Source: Salinibaculum sp. SYNS191 (GTDB taxonomy: Archaea > Halobacteriota > Halobacteria > Halobacteriales > Haloarculaceae). From it: DNA of 64,000 nucleotides. Below are positions 7,896-16,321 of this stretch, piece by piece. The stretch covers positions 248,001 through 312,000 of the forward strand of contig NZ_CP147838.1 of NCBI RefSeq assembly GCF_037338445.1, given 5' to 3'. The first letter of the stretch is position 1. Every line of letters starts with the position of its first letter. The position numbers and the translations under genes were made by a program. The notes under the pieces were generated by a model. It searched no databases. It saw only the letters and a list, made by a program, of their open reading frames with translations, and had not been told where the DNA came from.

Positions 7896-10505
7896 TCACT
7901 GCTCGCGCCCGTTCGCCTCGACGACGTCGACGCCGGTGACTTCGAAGCGCGCCCCGCCGCTCTCGCTCTCGCGGACGGCGAGGTCCCAGCCGTGGGCGTC
8001 CGCGACTTCCTCGATTATCAGGAGACCCAGACCGGTCCCGCCGTCGGTCGTGGAGTATCCGGCCTCGAACACCTGCTCGCGCGCACCCCCCGGGATGCCC
8101 CGGCCGTCGTCCGCGACGTAGAAGCCGTCTGGGAGGTCACCGACGGTCACCGTCACTGAGTCGCCCTCGTCGGGAGGTCCTCGACCAGTCCCGGAGCGGG
8201 GTTCCCCGGCGTCGGCCGCCGACCGAGTGCTCGTCGAGCCGTGTTCGACACTGTTGCGAATCAGATTCTCCAGCAGCTGCTTCAGACGGCTCGAATCGGC
8301 CAGAATCGTCTGCTCGGTTTCGAGGGTGAGGGTCGTCCCTTCCGTCTCGACGGTCCCCCAGCACCGTTGGACGGTCTCCGCGAGGTCGACCGGCCGCACC
8401 TCGCCCACCGTCTCCCCCTCGCGAGCGAGCATCAGGAGGTCGTCGACGAGCGCCTGACTCCTGTCGAGCGCACCCTCGATGGCGTCGAGATGGGGACTAT
8501 CGCAGTCCTCCTGCGCGAGTTCGAGCCGACCCGTCGCGACGTTCAGCGGGTTGCGGAGGTCGTGGGAGACGATGCTGGCGAAGTCGCCCAGGCGTTCGTT
8601 CTGGCGTTCGAGTTGCTGTTTGTACTCGTTCCGCGCCGTCACGTCGTGGTAGACGGCGTATACGCGGTCCCCCCTCCCCTCCGGCCTGAGCGGGACCGGA
8701 TGCAGGAGGAAGTCGCGGACGCCGTCGGTCGTCTCGCGGCGCACCTCGACCTCGAACTGCTCACCCGCCAGCACCCGTTCGTTGATGTCGTCCGCGCCGT
8801 CCCGCTGGTCCGGCGGCACCACGAGGTCGTCTATCTTCTCACCGAGGGCGTCCGCGGCATCGTAGCCGAAGACGGTTTCGAACGCTGCGTTGACGTTCCG
8901 GATTCTCGGCTCGCCAGCCACGAACTCGGTGTAGGCAATCGGGTTCGGGGAGTGGTCGAACAGCGCGCTCAGTTTCTCCTCGCGCCGCGTGCGTTCGGTG
9001 ACGTCCCGGGAGAACCCGAGTACCCGGCGGGTCTCACCGTCCGGTTCGTGCGGCGTCAGCCGGATTTCGAGGTCGCGCGTCTCGTGTGGGACGTCGGGGC
9101 TGACCTCGACGCGCACCTCGGACTCGTCGCCGCGCGCGACCGCCTCGATGCCCGCCTCGACGGCCGTCACCTCGTCGTCTGTCAGCGTGCCGAGGTCGGC
9201 CATGACGGAGACGTGTTCCCCCTGCCAGGCGGACTCGGGGATGCCCGAGACGTCGACGACGCGCTGGTTGACGAACTCGAAGTGACCGTCGGCGTCGAAC
9301 AGGTAGATGCCGTCTTCGGTCGTCTCGACGATGGTCTCGTAGCGTTTGCGCTCCTGTCTGCGCGCTTTCCTGGCGGTGACGTCCCGGTAGAGCCACAGGT
9401 TCGCCTCCCCGTCGGGGAGTGTGTAGGGAACGTAGTCGCGTTCGAGCGTCCGTCCGTCGACGAGCGCGAGTTCCTCGTTCGCGACTGGCTCTCGTCGCGC
9501 GAGCGTCTCATCGATTCCGTCGAGAAAGGCGTCCGGGTCCGCGAACAGGTCCGCCGCGTCGCGGGCCGCGGCTTCACAGTCGCGGCCGCGGAGCTCGGCA
9601 CCCGTCGCGTCTATAGCGAGGATGTCACACAGTTCGTCGTTCGCCACGAGGATGGTCCCGTCGCTGTCCTCGATGAGCACGCCCATCGGCAACTGTTCGA
9701 CGATCGTCTCCAGGACGGTGTTCGTCTCTTCGAGTTCCCGCTCTCGCTCCTTGCGTGCGCTGATGTCGCGGACGAGGGCGAGCACGCGCTCCTGTCCACC
9801 GAGGGTCGTCTGCTTGAGGTGGACCTCCAGGGGCAGTCGGTCCCCGGATTTCGTCTCGTTGACCCACTCGAACACCTGCGGGTCGCCGTCGACGGCGTCG
9901 TGGATGCGTTCCCGGCCCTCGGCCCCGGTGTACGGTTGCTCGTTGCAGGAGATGTCCGCGACGCTCATGCCGACGACCTCCTCGCGCGAGTAGCCGTTCA
10001 TCTCGCAGTAGCGCTGGTTGGCGTCGAGGACTTCGCCAGTCTCGGGGTCGTGGACGACGATTCCGTCGGTCGCCTTCTCGAATATCTCCCGGTAGTTCGT
10101 CTCCGCCCGCAGGCCGCCCACAGCCTGTGCGATGCGATTTGCCAGCAGCGCGTACTGCTCGGGTCCGGCCTCCTTCTGGAGGTAGTCGGTCACGCCCGCG
10201 GAAATCGCGTCGCTCGCGACCTCCTCGCTCCCCTTCCCCGTAAAGAGGATGAAGGGGAGACGTGGCGCGGTCTCCCGGACTCGCTGCAGGAACTCGATGC
10301 CGTCACGGCCGGGCATGTCGTAGTCCGAGACCACGCAATCGAACTCCCCCTCGTCGAGTCTCGCCAGTCCCTCCTCGGCACTGGTCGCCGTGGCGACGGT
10401 GAACCGGTCGTCCTCCCGTTCCAGAAAGGCCCCCGTCGTGTCGGCGAATTCGAGGTCGTCATCGACGTGGAGAACGCGAACCTCACCCGTAGATGACGTG
10501 GTCAT
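7896..10505 (-). CDS. Hybrid sensor histidine kinase (REC-PAS x4-HisKA-HATPase)
   Basis: 869 residues, cytoplasmic, no membrane spans. It opens with a receiver domain (residues 8-120) with the acidic pocket HVDDD and phospho-acceptor Asp61 (VVSDYDMPG). Four PAS-type segments follow at roughly 135-250, 260-375, 380-500 and 505-620. Next is a HisKA domain with phosphorylated His648 (SHDLRNPL), then an ATP-binding domain with NLIRNSVEHG, DDGRGIP and GTGLGL boxes. This N-terminal-receiver layout is common in haloarchaea, where phosphate can flow from other kinases into the receiver. The ligand sensed is unknown. A TATA box 27 nt upstream of the ATG indicates a leaderless mRNA. Confidence 0.92.
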   Translation of the reverse strand: MTTSSTGEVRVLHVDDDLEFADTTGAFLEREDDRFTVATATSAEEGLARLDEGEFDCVVSDYDMPGRDGIEFLQRVRETAPRLPFILFTGKGSEEVASDAISAGVTDYLQKEAGPEQYALLANRIAQAVGGLRAETNYREIFEKATDGIVVHDPETGEVLDANQRYCEMNGYSREEVVGMSVADISCNEQPYTGAEGRERIHDAVDGDPQVFEWVNETKSGDRLPLEVHLKQTTLGGQERVLALVRDISARKERERELEETNTVLETIVEQLPMGVLIEDSDGTILVANDELCDILAIDATGAELRGRDCEAAARDAADLFADPDAFLDGIDETLARREPVANEELALVDGRTLERDYVPYTLPDGEANLWLYRDVTARKARRQERKRYETIVETTEDGIYLFDADGHFEFVNQRVVDVSGIPESAWQGEHVSVMADLGTLTDDEVTAVEAGIEAVARGDESEVRVEVSPDVPHETRDLEIRLTPHEPDGETRRVLGFSRDVTERTRREEKLSALFDHSPNPIAYTEFVAGEPRIRNVNAAFETVFGYDAADALGEKIDDLVVPPDQRDGADDINERVLAGEQFEVEVRRETTDGVRDFLLHPVPLRPEGRGDRVYAVYHDVTARNEYKQQLERQNERLGDFASIVSHDLRNPLNVATGRLELAQEDCDSPHLDAIEGALDRSQALVDDLLMLAREGETVGEVRPVDLAETVQRCWGTVETEGTTLTLETEQTILADSSRLKQLLENLIRNSVEHGSTSTRSAADAGEPRSGTGRGPPDEGDSVTVTVGDLPDGFYVADDGRGIPGGAREQVFEAGYSTTDGGTGLGLLIIEEVADAHGWDLAVRESESGGARFEVTGVDVVEANGREQ

Positions 10506-10527
10506 TGTCCACTCATCTCCGAAGGCG

Positions 10528-10535
10528 GATATAAT
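10528..10535 (-). promoter_or_regulatory. TATA box of the hybrid kinase gene
   Basis: The minus strand reads ATTATATC, centred 27 nt upstream of the ATG at 10505. The rest of the 306-bp gap up to 10811 shows no gene. A weaker TTCAATAC at about 10690 may serve the divergent tail-tube gene. Confidence 0.55.
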
Positions 10536-10811
10536 GGTTTGCCAGGCAATATCATAAATTGAAATGTCGTCTCCGTCGCCACACTGTGGCCGGGTTTGGC
10601 CAGGCCACGGGTGCCGGCCAATGACTCGTCGTCGCCTGCGCCCGTCGCAGTCCGGGAGCCACGTCCCAGACGCAGTGGCGGGAGCGAATGTTCAATACGA
10701 CGCGCGGTGAGTGTCATTCGGTATGTCACCAGTAACTGGGACGTTCGTAGCAAACAGTCCGCGCGGCCTGGCCGTCCGTAACGCCTCGGTGCGACCGGAG
10801 AGTGCCTGAAG

Positions 10812-11411
10812 ATGCCGGAACGGGCCGACCCCTACCGACAGCTACGGTTCGTCCTGGAAATCGACGGACTCGTCGCTGCTGGCTTCAGCCAGTGTGACCT
10901 CCCGGCGGCCTCGTCGGGAGTCGTCGAGTACCGCGAAGGGAACGAACCACCGACGCCGCGGAAACTGCCGGGTCTGAACACGTACGGACCCCTCGTTCTG
11001 GAGACCGGCGTGACCGACAGGTCTGTGGAACTGTTCGAGTGGCGAACCCAGGTCGAGCAGGGCGAGATGGCGGCGGCACGACGGGCGGCCGCAGTCACGC
11101 TCCTGGACGCGACCGGCGAACCCGCGGCCCGCTGGGTGTTCAGGGAGGCGTGGCCGGCCCGGTACGAAGCCCCACGACTGTCGGCAATGGCGGACGAGGT
11201 CGCCGTCGAACGGCTGGTCGTCGCTCACGAGGGATTCGGCCGCGTGGACCTGAACCGGATGTCCGACGACGAGGCGGACGCCGAATCCACGCTGCGTCTT
11301 CCCACGGGAGAGTTACCGCGGGGTGTCGGGGTCCCCCAGGGTATCGAACGACTGCTGGGAACTGACCGACTGCCGGAACGTTCCGGCGACGAGGAGTCCG
11401 AGCAGACGTGA
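10812..11411 (+). CDS. Phage tail tube-like protein (T4 gp19 / CIS tube family)
   Basis: 199 residues. The first 130 residues follow the T4-gp19/Pvc1-type tube fold signature: DPYRQLRFVLEIDG, AAGFSQCDLP, EYREGNEPPTPRKLPGL, YGPLVLETGVTD, a FEWR segment, then a WVFREAWPARYEAP strand and a closing VERLVVAHEGF. In contractile phage tails and extracellular injection systems such proteins stack as hexamers into the inner tube. The last 65 residues are a poorly conserved acidic tail. The stop overlaps the GTG of the next gene (GTGA). No sheath, baseplate, spike or terminal ATPase gene is in the window. Fold assignment is strong; function in this context is unknown. Confidence 0.85.
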   Translation: MPERADPYRQLRFVLEIDGLVAAGFSQCDLPAASSGVVEYREGNEPPTPRKLPGLNTYGPLVLETGVTDRSVELFEWRTQVEQGEMAAARRAAAVTLLDATGEPAARWVFREAWPARYEAPRLSAMADEVAVERLVVAHEGFGRVDLNRMSDDEADAESTLRLPTGELPRGVGVPQGIERLLGTDRLPERSGDEESEQT

Positions 11412-11941
11412 CGCGCCGGGAGAGCGACCCCTGCGGTGCGCACTGCTTCCGGGTGTTCTGTGACGCGCTCCCGGACCTGGGATTCACTGAGGTCCGGGGA
11501 CTCTCGGTCGCTGTCGGGAACCCCGACGACGAAGCGGCGACGCGCCGACGCGGGTCGCCCCCTGGCCGCGGGCGTGGCGTCCCGACGTCAGACCGTGTCT
11601 CACCCGCGGAGCGGGAGGCCCACTCGCCACCGCTCGAACTCCGCCGCGGCGTGACCGACGACCGGGCACTCTGGGCGTGGCTCCAGGACTGGCTGGCAGG
11701 GGACGTCGAGCCACAGGACGTGCGCATCTGTCTGCTGGACGCACGTGAGCGGCCGGTTCGCGGGTGGCTCTGTCGCGCAGCGAGACCGGTTCGGTGGACC
11801 GGTCCGGACCTCGTCGCCGACAGGCCAGCGGTCGCGACAGAGTCGCTGGAGCTCGCTCACGCGGGCATCGACAGCGTCGGTGACCTCGACGAGTGCGCCG
11901 GGCCGACGGAGCCGTCGACTGGGACGGGCAGGTCGACGTGA
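11408..11941 (+). CDS. Second phage tail tube-like protein
   Basis: 177 residues starting at a GTG that overlaps the upstream stop codon, so the two genes are probably translationally coupled. Conserved elements of the same family are present: CFRVFCDALPDLGFTEVRGL, LELRRGVTDDRALWAWL, then WLCRAARPVRWTGPDL and ESLELAHAGI. An arginine-, glycine- and proline-rich insertion of about 35 residues (around residues 45-80) interrupts the usual N-terminal half. In complete injection systems two or three different tube paralogues are normal, one joining tube to baseplate. Here the pair stands alone. Confidence 0.8.
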   Translation: MTRRESDPCGAHCFRVFCDALPDLGFTEVRGLSVAVGNPDDEAATRRRGSPPGRGRGVPTSDRVSPAEREAHSPPLELRRGVTDDRALWAWLQDWLAGDVEPQDVRICLLDARERPVRGWLCRAARPVRWTGPDLVADRPAVATESLELAHAGIDSVGDLDECAGPTEPSTGTGRST

Positions 11942-12068
11942 CTGCACCGCCCGTGCAGTGGGAGCGGTCGTCGCTGGTCACGGGTTCGTACCGCTCCCGT
12001 GCGGGTTGTCTGTCGGTTTGCTGAGCCGGTCCTGTGCGTTTAATCTCTCTGCGACCCTACCGTGTGAC

Positions 12069-12578
12069 ATGCCATCACGTCACCGGCTGTACTTCGGTGG
12101 CTTCGTCGTCACCGCCGTCGTACTGGTCGGCGTTGGACTGCTGGGACTGCTCGAAGCGCTGTCCGTCCTCACCAGCGGCCTCTACCACGAGGGCGAGTTC
12201 GTCCTGGTGGCGGTGGTCGCGGCACTTGCCGAGTGGGTCTTCGCGGGCATCCTCCTCGGACTCCTGGCAGTGGCCTTCCTGGTCGGCACGGTGGTCTCCC
12301 TGGTCCGGGCGGTGTCACTCCCGCGCAGCGCCCGGGTGGCCTCGGTACTCGAATTCCTCGAATACAGGTCGCCGACGCTCGCACGCCTCGAACTCTCGGC
12401 GAGAGTCGAACCGACCGTAGAGGACCGCACAGCGGCTCTCAAATCCCGGTACGTGGCGGGCGAACTCGGTATCGAAGGCCTCGAACGCGAGCTAGCGCGG
12501 GTGCTGGACGACGACGCCTCGGTCGCTCCCCTGCCATCAGTCTCCGAACGCCACGCGAGCGTCGAGAGAGAGACCTGA
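12069..12578 (+). CDS. SHOCT-domain membrane protein
   Basis: 169 residues from the ATG at 12069. Two long hydrophobic segments (VVTAVVLVGVGLLGLLEALSV and about residues 47-80) are followed by a cytoplasmic C-terminus with a SHOCT segment, RTAALKSRYVAGELGIEGLE. The arrangement parallels the protein at 8-364 but the two are not close in sequence. Function unknown. The gene is convergent with padR. Confidence 0.75.
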   Translation: MPSRHRLYFGGFVVTAVVLVGVGLLGLLEALSVLTSGLYHEGEFVLVAVVAALAEWVFAGILLGLLAVAFLVGTVVSLVRAVSLPRSARVASVLEFLEYRSPTLARLELSARVEPTVEDRTAALKSRYVAGELGIEGLERELARVLDDDASVAPLPSVSERHASVERET

Positions 12579-12690
12579 GAAGTCGGGGACCATCCCGCGC
12601 TGGGGAGTCTCTCCGGACTGCCCGGTTCTCTCGGGGTCTGTCCATCGTCCGTCCCGACGAGGCGGTCCCGACGGCACGCGTCGCTGCCGG

Positions 12691-12981
12691 TCAGACCGAC
12701 AGTCCCGCGTTCTCCAGGTACTGGTCCTCCCACTCGCGTCGCGCCTCGATTTCCCGGCGGCCACGCCTCGTCATCTTGTAGTCGTTGGTCCTGCGGTCGC
12801 GCTGTCCCTTCTCGACGAGTCCCTTGTCCACGAGCGTATCTAGATTGGGATACAACCGTCCGTGGTGGATCTCCTTCTCGTAGTACTCTTCGAGTTCTTC
12901 CTTGATTGCCAGCCCGTGTGGCTCGTCCTTGCCGGCAATGACGTACAGGAGGTCGCGCTGGAATCCAGTCAAGTCGTACAT
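12691..12981 (-). CDS. PadR family transcriptional regulator
   Basis: 96 residues forming a single winged-helix domain: FQRDLLYVIAG, HGLAIKEELEEYY, then GRLYPNLDTLVDKGLVEKG and a beta-wing with TNDYKMTRRGRREIE. This is the compact haloarchaeal PadR type, which usually acts as a dimeric repressor of its own or a neighbouring gene. No ligand is apparent. The AT-rich upstream region contains GTATTAAC about 40 nt before the ATG, a plausible TATA box. Which genes it controls cannot be read from the sequence. Confidence 0.85.
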   Translation of the reverse strand: MYDLTGFQRDLLYVIAGKDEPHGLAIKEELEEYYEKEIHHGRLYPNLDTLVDKGLVEKGQRDRRTNDYKMTRRGRREIEARREWEDQYLENAGLSV

Positions 12982-13355
12982 GGTCCACTAGAAGATAGTT
13001 TATCCTGGTTGTTAATACTATGCCGCTGATACTGTCCCCTCGCACCGACCTGTCACCGGTCAGTCTCCTTCGGCTGGCTCCGAAGTGTCCCGGACTCCCG
13101 TCGGAAGCAGCGGGTACCCGTCGTCCCAGACAGCCCGTGCAGGCTCCCGCACCTCGATACGGACCGACGGACGGCGACAGCAACGACTGTCGGGCGACGA
13201 CTTCACACAGCGGTGATAGTACGAGCGTCGCATGAGGGGACTGAAAGGTCCGGCGGGACAGCAGACCACTGTACCCGGGCGTTCGTGACCCGGGAGTGAC
13301 GGCCGGTCGAACTGCCCGTCCGCCGCGAGATGGCGGTCCCGGTGCCCTCGTCCGC
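12982..13355. other. Intergenic, no gene seen
   Basis: 374 bp. The first 45 bp hold the padR promoter. The remainder is GC-rich with no convincing coding or structural signal. Confidence 0.5.
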
Positions 13356-13520
13356 TCAGTTCCGGACGTACAGGAACACGAATGCGTGCGCGGTCAGGGC
13401 CAGGAGCAGAAGCGAAGCGACCCCGGCCGACCGGAGCGTGGTCGCTACTCCGACGCTCAGGACGAAGGCCACCGCCGCCAGGACGGTCAGCCTTTCCTCG
13501 CGTGGGGCCGATTCGAACAT
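13356..13520 (-). CDS. Small two-span membrane protein
   Basis: 54 residues from the ATG at 13520. It is almost entirely hydrophobic after a short charged N-terminus, with segments LTVLAAVAFVLSVGVATTL and VASLLLLALTAHAFVFLYV. A TATA-like GTTTTATG (13550-13557, minus strand) lies about 30-37 nt upstream. No family recognised. It could be a haloarchaeal orphan, but hydrophobic composition plus a positioned promoter argue for a real gene. Confidence 0.6.
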   Translation of the reverse strand: MFESAPREERLTVLAAVAFVLSVGVATTLRSAGVASLLLLALTAHAFVFLYVRN

Positions 13521-13639
13521 ACTCACCCCTGTATAGGCAGTGAGCGCACCATAAAACTGTGTCAGACATCCACTAGCAGCTAGACAGGTAGTGGACGTGA
13601 GGCGAGACGGACGGTGCCGCCGCCCGCGTTTCCACCACA

Positions 13640-13645
13640 TTTAAC
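13640..13645 (+). promoter_or_regulatory. TATA box preceding the double hairpin
   Basis: TTTAAC is centred about 27 nt before position 13670, the base immediately in front of the first stem-loop. Confidence 0.45.
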
Positions 13646-13670
13646 TTGGATGGGTCCCGGAACATCTAGT

Positions 13671-13760
13671 GACGCTTCGACTTGGAGGGCCGAAGCGTCA
13701 GCGGGGACCTATTCAGGGCGGCACCGCGGCCCACTTTTCCCGGCCGCGGTTCATCCCTTT
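13671..13760 (+). ncRNA. Candidate structured RNA or leader (two stem-loops)
   Basis: Two perfect inverted repeats lie in tandem. GACGCTTCG (13671-13679) pairs with CGAAGCGTC (13691-13699) over an 11-nt loop. CCGCGGCC (13724-13731) pairs with GGCCGCGG (13742-13749) over a 10-nt loop. The second stem is followed by a pyrimidine-rich TTCATCCCTTTC. A TATA element is spaced so that transcription would begin at the first stem. It could be a small RNA of about 80-100 nt, or a structured 5' leader of the acetyltransferase gene that starts 200 nt downstream and lacks its own clear leaderless promoter. The 3' end is not defined. Confidence 0.4.
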
Positions 13761-13871
13761 CACACCAGTTCTCTACCCTCGGGTGAACTCCCGTGGCCGT
13801 CCCGGGCGCTTCCGTCTCGTGTTCGTCTGACAACACGAAAGACTATGAAGACGACAGGTGACTCTAGGCCC

Positions 13872-14669
13872 ATGAGCGACGCGGCGCAGTTCGAGCACGT
13901 TCACCGTCGGCAGATATTCGAGTACGTCGAGCGCAACGGGGCCGTCGAGCGGGAGACGGCGCGAACGAACGTCCTGGTCCGGCCGGAGACCGGGTCGAAA
14001 CCGGCGCGGTCCGGGTCGGGACTCGAACCGTCCGTCCCGCTGTCGACGGAGGAGTTCGACCATCACGTCTCGATTCTCAAACGCGACGGCCACCTGGAGG
14101 AACGCGACGGGAAACTCCGGGTCGCGCTCCCGGTCGACGACGACGCGCGAACCGTCGACCTCGACGGTGTGGAGGCGACTGTCCGGCCGGCCCGGCAGGA
14201 AGACATCACGGGCATCGTCGGCGTCATCGAGACCGTCGCGTCCGTGGACAGCTACGTCGTCGCCGGCCGCCTCGCGGAGGAGGTCACGCGCGAGGACGTC
14301 CTCCTGCGCCACAACGAGAGCGAGGACAGGGTGTTCTTCGTCGCCACGGTGAGCGACGACATCGTCGGCTGGCTCCACGTCGGCGGCACGAAAGCCCCGA
14401 AGATGGGCCACACGGCGACGCTGACGCTGGGCATCCTGGAGGAGTACCGCGGCAACGGGCTCGGGTCCACGCTCATGGAGAGCGGTCTGGAGTGGGCCAG
14501 CGGTCACGGCTACGCCAAAGTCTACCAGAACCTGCCGGCGACGAACGACCGGGCAATCGCGTTCCTCGAAGCGGAGGGCTGGTCGGTCGAATCGACGCGG
14601 GAAGGCCACTATCGAATCGACGACGAGCTCGTCGACGAGGTGCAACTCGCCATCTGGCTCGACGACTGA
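13872..14669 (+). CDS. GNAT acetyltransferase with N-terminal helix-turn-helix-like region
   Basis: 265 residues. The N-terminal 95 residues (VHRRQIFEYVERNG, FDHHVSILKRDGHLEERDGKL) look like a winged-helix segment. The C-terminal 150 residues form a GNAT fold with TVRPARQEDI, a central VGWLHVGG, the acetyl-CoA loop LGILEEYRGNGLGSTLM and YQNLPATNDRAIAFLEAEGW. It would transfer an acetyl group from acetyl-CoA to an amine on a protein or small molecule. The substrate is unknown. The ATG at 13872 begins the domain; an in-frame ATG at 13845 would add nine residues. It lies 120 nt downstream of the double hairpin. Confidence 0.85.
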   Translation: MSDAAQFEHVHRRQIFEYVERNGAVERETARTNVLVRPETGSKPARSGSGLEPSVPLSTEEFDHHVSILKRDGHLEERDGKLRVALPVDDDARTVDLDGVEATVRPARQEDITGIVGVIETVASVDSYVVAGRLAEEVTREDVLLRHNESEDRVFFVATVSDDIVGWLHVGGTKAPKMGHTATLTLGILEEYRGNGLGSTLMESGLEWASGHGYAKVYQNLPATNDRAIAFLEAEGWSVESTREGHYRIDDELVDEVQLAIWLDD

Positions 14670-14890
14670 GACCCGTTCGGACTTTTCGAGCGTCCGCGCC
14701 CAGAGAGCAGCGAGCGGACAGCGACCGGTCGTCCGGTTCCGACTGGCGCTCCTTCGGCGTCTTCAACGGCTCGTTGCACCGAACTTCGGCGTCGCTGGCG
14801 GCGGTACCAGTTCGCGAAAACACTTCACAGACGGTGTAGCTACTCGAAGACGCTCTCTACTCCCCCGGAACAGTCTCCCGGGTCTATCTG

Positions 14891-14929
14891 CCCGGACAGT
14901 CTGAGTCCGGGATGCCGCACACTGCGGCA
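14891..14929. repeat. Two adjacent perfect inverted repeats
   Basis: CCCGGAC (14891-14897) pairs with GTCCGGG (14905-14911) over 7 nt. TGCCGCA (14913-14919) pairs with TGCGGCA (14923-14929) over 3 nt. The two stems are one base apart. Confidence 0.75.
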
Positions 14930-15038
14930 CCGGGACGGCGGGGAGCGTGGGGCGCTTTCATCCCTCGCCCGACTCACTCCGCCGTCCTGCGTACACTGGG
15001 CCGACGAAAGACACGTCGCTGTCGGGGCCGGACAGTGC

Positions 15039-15044
15039 AAAAAA
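15039..15044 (-). terminator. Oligo-T terminator of the AIM24 gene
   Basis: Six consecutive T on the minus strand, 34 nt past the stop codon, fit the U-tract terminators of archaea. Confidence 0.5.
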
Positions 15045-15077
15045 TGCAGGTGGTGACGTGCGTTCGTCCGTCGCTTT

Positions 15078-15734
15078 TCAGGCGAATTCCTCGTAGGGCT
15101 GGACCACGACGAAGCCGTCCTCGCCGGTGAAGTCCATCTGGAACCGCTCGCCGGACTCCTGGCCGATCATGTCGGAGAGGTTCTTGTTGACCTGGACGTT
15201 CGGGGAGGTGTCGCTCCAGGCGACGGTTGCGCTCGGGTCCGTCGAGACCGGCGGGGTGAGTACGAGCGGGTCGCCGTGGGTGGTGAGGGCGACGTATCCC
15301 GGACCTTCGAGGTAGACGTTGGTGAGTCCGCCTGCGAAGGACCCTGCGAGACTGTCGATCGAACTAATCTCGTAGGAGATGTCGGACTCGAACGCGAGGA
15401 TGTCTTCGCCGTTGACCGTGACCGACTCTCCCGGGTCCAGTTCGAGGACCTGGACCTTCTTCTGCTGGTCGGCGAGGTAGACGTGACCGTCGCCTTCGAC
15501 GGTCATGACGGGCGTTCCCTCGCCGGACGCGGCCTCTTTGATGAGGCCGCTGATGCCGCCTTCTGCCGACGCTTTCCCGGTGAACGAGAGGTCGCCGGTG
15601 TAGGCGATCATCGAGCCGACTTTCGCCATCATCGAGCCGTCGACGGCGACGTCGAGCGTGTAGCTGTTCTCTAGCTGGAACGGTTCGTCGCTTTCCGTGG
15701 GGGCGTGTGCTTGCTGGAACTTCTCGATGTCCAT
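15078..15734 (-). CDS. AIM24 family protein
   Basis: 218 residues. It matches the TIGR00266/AIM24 family: FQLENSYTLDVAVDGSMMAKVGSMIAY near the N-terminus, a glycine-rich strand pattern (GDGHVYLADQ, YLEGPGYVALTTHG) and a closing DFTGEDGFVVVQP. AIM24 proteins form beta-rich trimers. The mitochondrial member supports inner-membrane organisation, whereas the prokaryotic role is not settled. The ATG at 15734 gives the conserved N-terminus. It has its own U-tract terminator and no operon partner. Confidence 0.85.
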   Translation of the reverse strand: MDIEKFQQAHAPTESDEPFQLENSYTLDVAVDGSMMAKVGSMIAYTGDLSFTGKASAEGGISGLIKEAASGEGTPVMTVEGDGHVYLADQQKKVQVLELDPGESVTVNGEDILAFESDISYEISSIDSLAGSFAGGLTNVYLEGPGYVALTTHGDPLVLTPPVSTDPSATVAWSDTSPNVQVNKNLSDMIGQESGERFQMDFTGEDGFVVVQPYEEFA

Positions 15735-15884
15735 ACTTTCACAGAGCCAAATCAGGGCGGCTCTACTAGACAATTCGAGAAACACAACAAGAAAGTGATG
15801 GATTCGGACGGCCCCCTGGAAGCGGGAGCATCCCCCGTCGCGAGTACGTCGCCCCCAGCGTCCGCACCCCCGCGTTACTCGCGG

Positions 15885-16112
15885 TTACTCGGGCAGCGGC
15901 CGGACAGTGATCGCACCGTCGTGGTCGACGGTGACCTGGTACCCCTCGTACGCAAACTGGAGGGTCCGCGTGGAGTCCGTCGGTGCAGGGAACAGCGTAT
16001 CGAGACTCTCGGGGTCGATAGCGTCGCTGATGGGCGTGAGTTCAGTCGGTCGAACGCCCCTGGTGTCGGCCACGTTCGTGACGACACGGCGAGCGACTGG
16101 TGGGCTCTCCAT
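15885..16112 (-). CDS. HalOD1 output-domain protein
   Basis: 75 residues covering one HalOD1 domain: VARRVVTNVADTRGVRPTEL, then SLDTLFPAP and a C-terminal beta pair FAYEGYQVTVDHDGAITVR. HalOD1 is a haloarchaeal module, often attached to receiver domains and thought to act as a signalling output. Here it stands alone. The ATG coincides with the predicted transcription start, 27 nt from a strong TATA box. Confidence 0.8.
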   Translation of the reverse strand: MESPPVARRVVTNVADTRGVRPTELTPISDAIDPESLDTLFPAPTDSTRTLQFAYEGYQVTVDHDGAITVRPLPE

Positions 16113-16133
16113 GTCGAAGATGTTCGGAGAACG

Positions 16134-16143
16134 GTTATTTAAA
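16134..16143 (-). promoter_or_regulatory. TATA box of the HalOD1 gene
   Basis: The minus strand reads ATTTAAATAA, centred about 27 nt upstream of the ATG at 16112, so the mRNA is leaderless. Confidence 0.6.
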
Positions 16144-16321
16144 TTCAGCGTGCAGTATCATGAATTCCACATATGGGCTCAATCGCAGGACGCTGTCGCA
16201 CTCCCCCGTTCTCACATCTGAATCTCGGCCACAGTGGTTATTTCATTGATAAATAATGGAGTCGACGGGACTCGCTGTCGGTGAACAAGACTATTACCCT
16301 GTCCCTCCTCGGCCCCTACAG

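Larger units (their letters stand above)
14670..15077. other. Intergenic stretch with two tandem hairpins
   Basis: 408 bp between convergent genes. No coding signal seen. It holds the hairpin pair at 14891-14929 and an oligo-T tract on the minus strand at 15039-15044. Confidence 0.5.

Noticed and set aside
8241..10496. Open frame of 751 codons on the plus strand
   Set aside because: It is the mirror of the hybrid kinase gene. Its translation has no recognisable domain, whereas the opposite strand encodes clear REC, PAS and kinase motifs.
13671..13699. First hairpin as an intrinsic terminator of the small membrane gene
   Set aside because: That gene is transcribed leftwards from 13520, away from the hairpin, so it cannot terminate there.
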